Origin: Candidatus Methanophagales archaeon
GTDB lineage: Archaea; Halobacteriota; Syntropharchaeia; Alkanophagales; Methanospirareceae
DNA length: 7,150 nucleotides
Reading direction: 5' to 3'
NCBI GenBank assembly: GCA_021159475.1
Contig: JAGGRS010000181.1
Coordinates: 1-7,150 of the forward strand
Shown here piece after piece: positions 1-5,722 of the stretch. The position numbers and the translations under genes were made by a program. The first letter of the stretch is position 1, and each line of letters opens with the position of its first letter. Under the pieces are notes generated by a model. The model saw nothing but the letters and a program-made list of their open reading frames with translations. It searched no databases and had not been told where the DNA came from.

Positions 1-1310
1 TACGAATACAGATGTCTCCATAGCCCCTCCTTCTCCGTTCCTATTCCCGTCCCTGTTTCTATTCTCATTTCAATATCCTTCGCATGAGCACGTGTTAAAC
101 TCAAAACCTTTGCATAAACGCCGATAGTAGCATCAGAAATCTTATCCCAGTTCAAATCTATAGCCCTTTCAAATCCTTTTTCTAACATCTTCTCTACCAC
201 TACTCCCCCCTTAGCTCGTTCTTCATCCTCATCGGACAGTATTTTTATAATGGATGCTGCGAGTATTTCAGAATTGTTCGGTGGCACTTTCACACCTTCT
301 CCATCCCTTATCAGTTCAGAAAGCCCATCAACGTCAGATGCTACCACCGGCGTCTTAGCCGCCATCGCCTCCAGAGCGACTATCCCAAAAGGCTCATACA
401 GTGAAGGCACAACAACCACATCCGCAGCTTTTAATAAATTCCTGACCTCATAATCATCCAGATATCCGGTAAAAACAACGTGCTCTGTTACACCTAAATA
501 AGCAGCATCCTTCTCCAGTTGCTCCCTCATTGGTCCTTCCCCTACAATCACAAGCTCCACATCTCTACCCTCTTCTGCATTTGCATTTGCATTTGCATTT
601 GACTTTGAATACCGCGCTAAGATTATTGGCAGCGCCCCTATCAGAACATTCACACCCTTTTGATAAACGAGCCTGCCGAGGAATAATATGAGCTTTGAGC
701 CCCTCTTAACACCGTATTTCTCTTTTATCGCATCTCTATCAATCTCAAAATTGAATTTCGATGTATCTATACCGTTTGGAATAACGGAAATTTTACCAGT
801 AACGCCAAACAAGCCCTGTATCTCCCTCTTCATGCTCTCACTGCATACAATTACATGGTCTGATAATTCCACGAGTCGTTTCTCAGCCTCGTGTATTCGC
901 ATCTGATATCCGTCTCTTATTCCCTGTGACCGCCCGAATTCGGTGCTGTGTATCGTTGTGACAAGGGGCTTTCCGTATCTGAATGCCAGTTCTATCGCGG
1001 CGCTACCGACCATCCAGTCATGTGCATGGATTATATCTATGCCGGTGTCGGTGGATTCGATGATTGAAGCCCCGATCTTCTTCATCTCTTCATTCATACG
1101 TGCTATAAAATCGGGCTTTGAGGTATCTATTGCTATCCGATGTAGATGCACGCCCTCATCTTCCTCGTAAGGGTAAGCACCCAGAGTAACCACATGCACT
1201 TCCTGCCCTTTCCTCGTCAACGCCTTCGAGAGCTCGTAAACGTGCTCCGCAATCCCGCCTATCTTATATGGCGGATATTCCCATGAAAGCGTCAATATCC
1301 GAATTCGCAC
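1..1310 (-). CDS. GT4-family glycosyltransferase (GT4-C), glycogen synthase-like; 3' end outside window
   Basis: Retaining GT-B glycosyltransferase, probably cytoplasmic, moving glucose or another sugar from an NDP-sugar. 436 complete codons are open to the left edge, so only the last residues are missing. Seen: N-terminal SWEYPPYKIGGIAEHVYELS with the glycine loop (G18-G19); catalytic-type His121 in IHSTEFGR; NGID at 179-182; R213 and K218 in the GRLVYQKG motif; and E306-x7-E314 in YEPFGIVALE. All hallmark residues are present, so it should be active. I chose the GTG at 1310 because GGAG sits 9 nt upstream and the protein then begins at the usual first beta strand. An in-frame GTG at 1334 would instead overlap the winged-helix stop as GTGA. 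Two low-complexity stretches are odd: an Asn-Ala repeat (residues 238-245) and a Gly/Thr/Ile-rich tail (about 416-425). It is the last visible gene of the operon. The sugar is unknown; a glycogen or other polysaccharide role is inferred from neighbours. Confidence 0.88.
   Translation of the reverse strand, partial: MRIRILTLSWEYPPYKIGGIAEHVYELSKALTRKGQEVHVVTLGAYPYEEDEGVHLHRIAIDTSKPDFIARMNEEMKKIGASIIESTDTGIDIIHAHDWMVGSAAIELAFRYGKPLVTTIHSTEFGRSQGIRDGYQMRIHEAEKRLVELSDHVIVCSESMKREIQGLFGVTGKISVIPNGIDTSKFNFEIDRDAIKEKYGVKRGSKLILFLGRLVYQKGVNVLIGALPIILARYSKSNANANANAEEGRDVELVIVGEGPMREQLEKDAAYLGVTEHVVFTGYLDDYEVRNLLKAADVVVVPSLYEPFGIVALEAMAAKTPVVASDVDGLSELIRDGEGVKVPPNNSEILAASIIKILSDEDEERAKGGVVVEKMLEKGFERAIDLNWDKISDATIGVYAKVLSLTRAHAKDIEMRIETGTGIGTEKEGLWRHLYS
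36..65 (-). repeat. Degenerate hexanucleotide repeat in the GT4-C C-terminal tail
   Basis: On the coding strand five successive six-base units (AGAATA, GAAACA, GGGACG, GGAATA, GGAACG) follow the pattern RRRAYR and encode RI-ET-GT-GI-GT. They lie beyond the usual end of the GT-B fold, in a tail leaving the window. The repeat is imperfect, so slippage origin is inferred rather than obvious. Confidence 0.5.
576..601 (-). repeat. In-frame hexanucleotide microsatellite encoding (Asn-Ala)4
   Basis: Four perfect copies of TGCATT on the plus strand at 576-599, followed by two more matching bases. Read on the coding strand they are GCA/AAT codons giving Asn-Ala four times, between the K motif region and the strand leading to VIVGEGP in GT4-C. 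The unit is a multiple of three, so copy-number change would keep the frame. Confidence 0.95.
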
Positions 1311-1330
1311 TCGCGGTTTCTCCAGTTCTC

Positions 1331-1528
1331 TCACTTCAGCCTGACGTAAACGCCCCTGCTCTTTTTCACGAACTCCAGCTTATCTTCCCTCGCAAGCCAT
1401 CCCAGACCCATGTAAGCGATGCTCTGTGATGCGTTTATCTCTGCGACCACTCCCGATACGCTCAGCTCACCTTTTTCTTTCAACAAATGCCAGATCTCAC
1501 CGGCAACCGTTCCTATTTCTTCTATCAA
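1331..1528 (-). CDS. Small winged-helix (DUF2582-like) protein, possible regulator
   Basis: A 65-residue protein that resembles the DUF2582 winged helix-turn-helix family. The N-terminal IGTVAGEIWHLLKEKGELSV and the GLGWLAREDKLEF segment (about 42-54) match that family's pattern, and the end GVYVRL looks like the wing. Such single-domain proteins are common in archaea and generally of unproven function; DNA binding is likely from the fold but not shown. The start is TTG at 1528, set by a strong ribosome binding site (1536-1545); no ATG/GTG alternative lies in frame after the GH57 stop. It lies 33 nt after the GH57 gene and ends in AAGTGA, so the next gene follows at once or overlaps by 4 nt. 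Its place inside a sugar operon suggests autoregulation of the operon, which is inference only. Confidence 0.85.
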   Translation of the reverse strand: MIEEIGTVAGEIWHLLKEKGELSVSGVVAEINASQSIAYMGLGWLAREDKLEFVKKSRGVYVRLK

Positions 1529-1535
1529 TAAACCG

Positions 1536-1545
1536 TCACCCTCCC
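1536..1545 (-). promoter_or_regulatory. Ribosome binding site that fixes the TTG start of the winged-helix gene
   Basis: The coding strand reads GGGAGGGTGA, close to the archaeal anti-SD complement GGAGGTGA, ending 7 nt before the TTG at 1528-1526. It supports the non-ATG start and independent translation initiation after the 33-nt gap. Confidence 0.8.
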
Positions 1546-1561
1546 TTACCTTTTTCCTGTT

Positions 1562-3070
1562 TTAGTTTGTTATCGTATATTTGCAGATTATCTCACATAT
1601 CATATCCCGTAACTCACCCGCATCGTATCTCTGGTGTTCCTCGCTCAGGCTCAACCTCAAATCTTCTAATTCTCTCGCAATCTCTTCTTCTCCCATGCTC
1701 TCTCTTATCCAGCGTTCAAAATCGCACCTTTCCACATATCCCCTTATATCCTCCTCTGTTCTATTCCTTAGATATTCATACAGCCCCTTCAAACTCCACA
1801 CCTTCTCACCATCACGGAAAACGAAAGGATAATCGGCTATTTTTATCTTCGCTCTTAACCGTGCATCGAAATCGTGAATAATGGAGAACAAAGTGATAAA
1901 GGCATCATAAGGCTTCTCAAAATGTGAGAAATAACTGTGCACGTCACCTGATGCGCCACCTACCGTGAACATATAATAAAGATGGTCACTTATACCGAGA
2001 TAACGCCATATCTTCAGCAGCTCCTCATCCCCCGACTCCTTTACATAAGGCTCGAGCCATCTCAAATATTCGTAGCACGCCCACTGCATCGTGTTACCGA
2101 TGAAGCAAGAAGTATCTTTCTCCACATCCGCCCATGAGGTCGTCTCTAAATTCCTCACGTCTATCACCCCTATGGGCTTATACTTCGCTATTATCTCCGA
2201 AGGTGTTGAAAATTCCATCTCGTATTTCAATACCTGCGCGGGAAGCTCACGTAGAAACTCGAATATGCCCGTATCCTCCCAGTGATGCTCGCCAAAAGTT
2301 TCATAATCCAAAAAGATGTTTATGCATTGCCCCGGTGTAGCGTCAAGCCATGATGCGTATTTGGCAGCGCTCAGGGGATACTCTTTCCAGCTCTTTAACG
2401 AGAACCTGAATCCTATGTCGTCCGTTAATGGGTAATTCCTCAGTATTACTTTCAGGTTCTTACAGCCTATGGGTGCATAAACGTAATTTGGAGACCTCCC
2501 GTTCAATACCCTGTCCACACCCTCGGCGAAGATGCCACGATAGCCCATGTTCTCCACGAGCTTCGCTATTCGGTTGTTATACAGCAGTTCGGTGTTCTCA
2601 AAAAATACTGGCTCGTAGCCAACTAAATCACGCATCAGTTCCCGATGCGCTTTCACCTGCTCGATGAATTCTCCCGCATCCTCATAAAGACTCACCAGCG
2701 AATGATAATACGTCTGGTCCAAGAACTCCACCTTTCCAGTTGATGCGAGTCGTTGGAAGTCCTCCAGTATGGCCTTACCATAGCCGTATCGCTCGCACTG
2801 CTCCACAAACACGCCAGAGACGCTGTATGCCACTTTAAAGCCCTCAACTTCTTCTATCAGCCTCAATATTATCTCATTCGTGGGGCGATAGCATTTCCTC
2901 GCAACCTTCTCAAATACCTCCCTATCTTTTTCACCGAAGAAGTAATAGTCAAAGAGTTCTTCCGTCTTCACGCCTCTTCTGAACATTCGCTTGTTCCAGA
3001 AGAAGTCTTTCCTCAGCCTGAATGGCTGATGCACCTCGAAAGCGAGGCAGATACTCTTCTTATTTGTCAT
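1562..3070 (-). CDS. GH57 family alpha-amylase-like glycoside hydrolase
   Basis: 502-residue retaining alpha-glucan-active enzyme of family GH57, similar in type to the Methanocaldococcus jannaschii GH57 amylase. Visible GH57 regions (numbered from the ATG): HQP at 14-16; YSVSGVF at 82-88; FFENTELLYNN at 156-166, with E161 the likely nucleophile; FLDYETFGEHH at 253-263, with D255 the likely acid/base; and SDHLYYM at 361-367. A charged helical region follows, ending in DAGELRDMICEIICKYTI. There is no signal peptide, so it acts in the cytoplasm, probably on stored glycogen-like polymer, by hydrolysis or glucan transfer; the sequence alone cannot decide which. I use the ATG at 3070, with GGAG 5 nt upstream. 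A GTG 12 nt further up overlaps that binding site. It starts 13 nt after GT4-B, so co-transcription is very likely. Confidence 0.93.
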   Translation of the reverse strand: MTNKKSICLAFEVHQPFRLRKDFFWNKRMFRRGVKTEELFDYYFFGEKDREVFEKVARKCYRPTNEIILRLIEEVEGFKVAYSVSGVFVEQCERYGYGKAILEDFQRLASTGKVEFLDQTYYHSLVSLYEDAGEFIEQVKAHRELMRDLVGYEPVFFENTELLYNNRIAKLVENMGYRGIFAEGVDRVLNGRSPNYVYAPIGCKNLKVILRNYPLTDDIGFRFSLKSWKEYPLSAAKYASWLDATPGQCINIFLDYETFGEHHWEDTGIFEFLRELPAQVLKYEMEFSTPSEIIAKYKPIGVIDVRNLETTSWADVEKDTSCFIGNTMQWACYEYLRWLEPYVKESGDEELLKIWRYLGISDHLYYMFTVGGASGDVHSYFSHFEKPYDAFITLFSIIHDFDARLRAKIKIADYPFVFRDGEKVWSLKGLYEYLRNRTEEDIRGYVERCDFERWIRESMGEEEIARELEDLRLSLSEEHQRYDAGELRDMICEIICKYTITN

Positions 3071-3075
3071 TTGCT

Positions 3076-3080
3076 CTCCC
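3076..3080 (-). promoter_or_regulatory. Ribosome binding site for the GH57 gene
   Basis: GGGAG on the coding strand lies 5 nt before the ATG at 3070-3068. It overlaps the alternative GTG codon at 3082-3080, which argues for the ATG as true start. Confidence 0.7.
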
Positions 3081-3083
3081 ACT

Positions 3084-4343
3084 CTATTTTCTCCCTGCTT
3101 CCTTTATAACATCCTCGTATATCTTAACTATGTATTCTGCGCTTTTATCCCAGGTAAGATACTTCTCCACCTGCCTTCTACCTCTCTTCCCCATCTCTCT
3201 TGCCTCTTCCGTATCACCGAGCAGCGAATTTATTCCCCACGCTATATCCGCGGAATCACTGCCATCCACGAGAATGCCCGTCTGCTCATGCCCGGAAGGA
3301 ATAACATGGTCACAGGAGCTGCAAATGCGCTTAGACCCTATTATAACCGGCTTCTCCATCGCCATTGCTTCTAAGGAAACGATATTGCAAGATTCGTACA
3401 TAGAAGGGCAAACAACCATATCGGAAGCTCCGTAATGCAATATCCTCTCCGCTTCTGATACATACTCAAACCTCGTCTTCACACACTCTCCGAGGTTCAG
3501 TTCCTCTATCAGCTCGAAAACAGTTCGCTCTAACTCTCCTTTGCCAAGAACAATGAGTTTTGCTTCCGGATGCTCACTCGCGACCTTATACATCGCTTCC
3601 ATTAGATTCACGATGCCCTTTACCGTGGCTAATCTACCCACAAAAAGCACCATTTTATCTCCCGGTCCAACCCCGTATCTGCTCCTTAACCCCTGTATAT
3701 CCTCTTCTTTTAACTTCCTGGGGTCGTATTTAGCCAGATTGACGCTATTCCAGCAGACGTTTATCTTCGTTGCATCAAATCCATGCATCGTCAGATACTC
3801 ATACATGGGATAACATGCTGTTATCACGCGATCGGCGGCATTAGCCGCAGCCTCTTCAACATGAAGAACCGTCTTCGAACCTTCACCCCGTGAGCGACAC
3901 CATTCTGTGGAATTGAGGTGAAAAACAAAAGGTAAACCGGTCTCACATTTTATCATTATCCCCGCCATCGCACTCAGCCAGTCGTGTGCGCAGATCATAT
4001 CGAATTCATATCCTTCTTTTTTTATGAGTTCGTTAACGAATTTAGTAGCGCTGAGGATGTTGTACATGAGCACGTCATTGAAGAATTTGATACCCGTGCC
4101 TGACCTTCTCGGGTCTTCCATGCTCAGCACATGAGGAAGTATATTGCTCCCGTCCACGAGCATCGGTCTATTAACATCAACGCCATTTAATACCTCCCTC
4201 GTCTTTAGCGTGCCGTCGTTCATTGTGAATACAGAGACATCATGACCCTTGTTTATCATCGCCTGGCAGATATTCTCTGCACAGGCGCCCAGCCCATTAA
4301 CCACCCTCGGGGGGTATTCCCATACGAAATAACCTATTCTCAT
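3084..4343 (-). CDS. GT4-family glycosyltransferase paralogue with degenerate active site (GT4-B)
   Basis: 419-residue GT-B fold protein, closely similar to the upstream GT4-A along its whole length with a single one-residue insertion (in LPHVLSMEDPRR). Retained: MRIGYFVWEYPP start, R237 and K242 in VGRLATVKG, and both glutamates E317/E325. Altered relative to GT4-A: the glycine loop GGLGTYA becomes NGLGACA (16-22); the catalytic-type His becomes N144 (HLNSTEW); WGR becomes WCR (C149); NGV becomes NSV (199-201); EPFG becomes ESCN (317-320); and the phosphate-binding-type GARGISGFRD becomes GSKRICSSCD (336-345). It has 12 cysteines against 4 in GT4-A. There is no frameshift or stop, so it is not an obvious pseudogene. 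The ATG start lies 3 nt after the GT4-A stop, so translational coupling is likely. I infer a weak, altered or non-catalytic transferase, perhaps a partner of GT4-A. Confidence 0.88.
   Translation of the reverse strand: MRIGYFVWEYPPRVVNGLGACAENICQAMINKGHDVSVFTMNDGTLKTREVLNGVDVNRPMLVDGSNILPHVLSMEDPRRSGTGIKFFNDVLMYNILSATKFVNELIKKEGYEFDMICAHDWLSAMAGIMIKCETGLPFVFHLNSTEWCRSRGEGSKTVLHVEEAAANAADRVITACYPMYEYLTMHGFDATKINVCWNSVNLAKYDPRKLKEEDIQGLRSRYGVGPGDKMVLFVGRLATVKGIVNLMEAMYKVASEHPEAKLIVLGKGELERTVFELIEELNLGECVKTRFEYVSEAERILHYGASDMVVCPSMYESCNIVSLEAMAMEKPVIIGSKRICSSCDHVIPSGHEQTGILVDGSDSADIAWGINSLLGDTEEAREMGKRGRRQVEKYLTWDKSAEYIVKIYEDVIKEAGRK
3949..4085 (-). repeat. Near-identical DNA patch, copy in GT4-B
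   Basis: This 137-bp stretch matches 5212-5348 in GT4-A with 7 mismatches (4014, 4017, 4020, 4065, 4068, 4074, 4077), all at third codon positions and only one changing the residue (Met/Ile). The first 65 bp (3949-4013) are identical. Identity falls off on both sides. It encodes the segment from NDVL to AGIMIK. Confidence 0.9.
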
Positions 4344-4346
4344 ATT

Positions 4347-5603
4347 TTACTTCTTTCCCACCTCCTTTATAACATCCTCATATATTCTTATTGTGTATGC
4401 TGCGATTTTATCCCATGTAAAATATTTCTCCACTCGCCTTCTCCCCCTCTTACCCATCTCTCTCGCTCCTTCCATATCGTCAAGCAGCGAATTTATACCC
4501 CATGCTATATCCGCGGAATTGTTGCCATCCACGTGAATGCCTGTCTGGTCATGCCCGGAAGGGATAACAAAATCACGGAATCCACTGATGCCCCTGGCAC
4601 CAACCACAACAGGCTTCTCCATCGCCATCGCCTCCAAAGCAATAATGCCGAAGGGCTCATACACGGAAGGGGCAACGCATATATCGGCGGCACCGTAATG
4701 CAGTATCCTTTCCTCTTCTGATACGAACTCAAACCTCGTCTTCACTTTGTCGCCCATGCCCAGCCGGTTTATCAGGTCAGAAACCGTGCGCTCTAACTCT
4801 CCTTTGCCCAGTATAACCAGCTTCGCATCCGGATGCTTGCTTATGACCGTCGGCATCGCCTTCACAAGATTCAAAATACCTTTCACCGCGGTCAGTCTAC
4901 CAACGAACAGTATCATCCTCTCTTCAGGATTAATCCCATATCTGTTCCTCAATGCCGCAATGTCCTCATTTGCAAGTCTCTTAGGGTCATATTTATCTGC
5001 ACGAACGCCATTCCAGCAGACCCTTATCTTATCCGCTTCAAAGCCGTGTCTTATCAGGTCCTCTTCCATCGGATAGCTCACGGTTATTATCCTGTCAGCT
5101 ACATCAGCCGCGGTCTTCTCAATATGGAGCACCGTCTCCGAGCCACCGCCGAGCGAACGACCCCATTCGGTTGAATGGAGATGGAACACAAAAGGCAGAC
5201 CCGTCTCCTGCTTTATCATTATCCCCGCCATCGCACTCAGCCAGTCGTGTGCGCAGATCATATCGAATTCATATCCCTCCTTCTTTATGAGTTCGTTAAC
5301 GAATTTAGTAGCGCTGAGGATGTTGTATATAAGCACATCGTTGAAGAACTTTATTCCCGTGCCCCATCTTCTCAAATCCTCGGTCAGGAAGAGAGGAAGT
5401 ATGTTGCTACCATCTGCGAGCATCGGTCTGTTGACATCAATACCTTTTACTATCTCTCGCGTCTTTAGCGTGCCGTCGTTCATTGTAAATACCGAGATGT
5501 CATGCCCCAGGTCCAGTATCGCCGGGCAAATATTCGCCGCATAAGTGCCCAAGCCACCTACTATCCTCGGTGGATATTCCCATACGAAATAGCCTATTCT
5601 CAT
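4347..5603 (-). CDS. GT4-family glycosyltransferase, glycogen synthase-like (GT4-A)
   Basis: 418-residue retaining GT-B glycosyltransferase, no signal peptide or membrane segment. The catalytic set is complete: WEYPPRIVGGLGTYAANI with the glycine loop at 16-19; H143 in HLHSTEWGR; NGV at 198-200; R236 and K241 in VGRLTAVKG; E316-x7-E324 in YEPFGIIALE; and GARGISGFRD at 335-344. It probably transfers glucosyl units from a sugar nucleotide onto an alpha-glucan, given the GH57 neighbour, but the donor and acceptor are not readable from sequence. Start: the ATG at 5603 matches the start of its paralogue GT4-B. The frame continues upstream to a TTG at 5693, but that would run through the promoter elements and has no binding site. 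No Shine-Dalgarno precedes the ATG, while a TATA-like box is centred 27 nt upstream, so the message may be leaderless. First gene of the operon. Confidence 0.92.
   Translation of the reverse strand: MRIGYFVWEYPPRIVGGLGTYAANICPAILDLGHDISVFTMNDGTLKTREIVKGIDVNRPMLADGSNILPLFLTEDLRRWGTGIKFFNDVLIYNILSATKFVNELIKKEGYEFDMICAHDWLSAMAGIMIKQETGLPFVFHLHSTEWGRSLGGGSETVLHIEKTAADVADRIITVSYPMEEDLIRHGFEADKIRVCWNGVRADKYDPKRLANEDIAALRNRYGINPEERMILFVGRLTAVKGILNLVKAMPTVISKHPDAKLVILGKGELERTVSDLINRLGMGDKVKTRFEFVSEEERILHYGAADICVAPSVYEPFGIIALEAMAMEKPVVVGARGISGFRDFVIPSGHDQTGIHVDGNNSADIAWGINSLLDDMEGAREMGKRGRRRVEKYFTWDKIAAYTIRIYEDVIKEVGKK
5212..5348 (-). repeat. Near-identical DNA patch, copy in GT4-A
   Basis: Partner of the 3949-4085 patch, 1263 bp apart, about 95% identical and in the same orientation and codon frame. 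The rest of the two genes is clearly more diverged, with shorter matching islands near the 5' ends (for example 4314-4343 with 5574-5603, and about 26 bp from 4201 and 5461). Confidence 0.9.
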
Positions 5604-5626
5604 GTTTATCGGTTTTGTCTTTCTGT

Positions 5627-5634
5627 CATATAAG
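5627..5634 (-). promoter_or_regulatory. TATA-like box for the glycosyltransferase operon
   Basis: The minus strand reads CTTATATG, matching seven of eight positions of the archaeal YTTATATA box, preceded by an A-rich (BRE-like) run. Its centre is about 27 nt from the GT4-A ATG, predicting a start of transcription at or next to the start codon. Confidence 0.5.
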
Positions 5635-5643
5635 TTTTTATCC
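5635..5643. repeat. Left arm of 9-bp inverted repeat
   Basis: TTTTTATCC on the plus strand, the perfect reverse complement of GGATAAAAA at 5702-5710. Read in each gene's own direction, GGATAAAAA lies upstream of both divergent genes, so it could be an operator or simply parts of two promoters. Confidence 0.5.
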
Positions 5644-5681
5644 CGTCTCGCTTCGTATCGTATCCCCAAAATTAGTAATAA

Positions 5682-5689
5682 TTTATATT
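5682..5689 (+). promoter_or_regulatory. TATA-like box for the GalT-like gene
   Basis: TTTATATT matches seven of eight positions of YTTATATA and lies about 38 nt (centre) upstream of the ATG at 5723. A start about 26 nt downstream would fall at the ribosome binding site and give a very short leader. The reverse strand of the same AT-rich block (AATATAAA) could also serve the other direction. Confidence 0.45.
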
Positions 5690-5701
5690 TCAATCATAAA
5701 A

Positions 5702-5710
5702 GGATAAAAA
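5702..5710. repeat. Right arm of 9-bp inverted repeat
   Basis: GGATAAAAA on the plus strand, pairing with TTTTTATCC at 5635-5643; the arms are 58 bp apart, too far for a typical single-dimer operator but compatible with two sites. Confidence 0.5.
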
Positions 5711-5715
5711 GGAGA
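5711..5715 (+). promoter_or_regulatory. Ribosome binding site of the GalT-like gene
   Basis: GGAGA lies directly upstream of the ATG at 5723, with 8 nt between GGAG and the start codon, supporting that start. Confidence 0.75.
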
Positions 5716-5722
5716 CTACGAA

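Larger units (their letters stand above)
5604..5722. promoter_or_regulatory. Divergent intergenic promoter region
   Basis: 119 bp between the start codons of GT4-A (minus) and the GalT-like gene (plus), the only sizeable non-coding stretch in the window. It is AT-rich at both ends and carries a TATA-like element for each direction, a 9-bp inverted repeat and the GalT-like ribosome binding site. The positions make shared regulation of the two transcription units possible. Confidence 0.75.

Noticed and set aside
1426..1881. 151-residue plus-strand reading frame opposite the winged-helix and GH57 genes
   Set aside because: It is Ser/Pro/Leu-rich antisense to two well-supported genes, has no recognisable domain and spans their junction; it is a shadow frame.
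3071..3082. GTG start of the GH57 gene four codons upstream
   Set aside because: The GTG overlaps the GGGAG site that correctly spaces the ATG at 3070.
3308..3328. CxxC of GT4-B (ICSSCD) as a zinc ribbon or iron-sulfur motif
   Set aside because: Only one CxxC is present, with no second pair nearby in sequence; it is reported as part of the cysteine-gain observation, not as a metal site.
3022..3435. Plus-strand frame antisense to the GH57 start and GT4-B end
   Set aside because: Composition is typical of a complementary shadow and it crosses a genuine gene boundary; no motif is present.
3084..4343. GT4-B as a pseudogene
   Set aside because: There is no stop, frameshift or truncation, the length matches GT4-A, spacing in the operon is kept and most scaffold residues are conserved; changes are focused on motifs, so it is kept as a protein-coding gene.
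4242..4721. Plus-strand 159-residue frame antisense to the GT4-A/GT4-B junction
   Set aside because: It is antisense to conserved glycosyltransferase sequence and has no domain or convincing initiation signal.
4260..5603. Tandem GT4-A/GT4-B pair as an assembly duplication
   Set aside because: The copies differ throughout apart from short patches and carry distinct motif changes, so this is a real, older duplication; only the 137-bp patch could be suspected.
5604..5693. 30-residue N-terminal extension of GT4-A from a TTG at 5693
   Set aside because: It lacks a ribosome binding site, would cover the TATA-like boxes, has no counterpart in the paralogue GT4-B, and the normal family start MRIGYFVWEYPP is at 5603.
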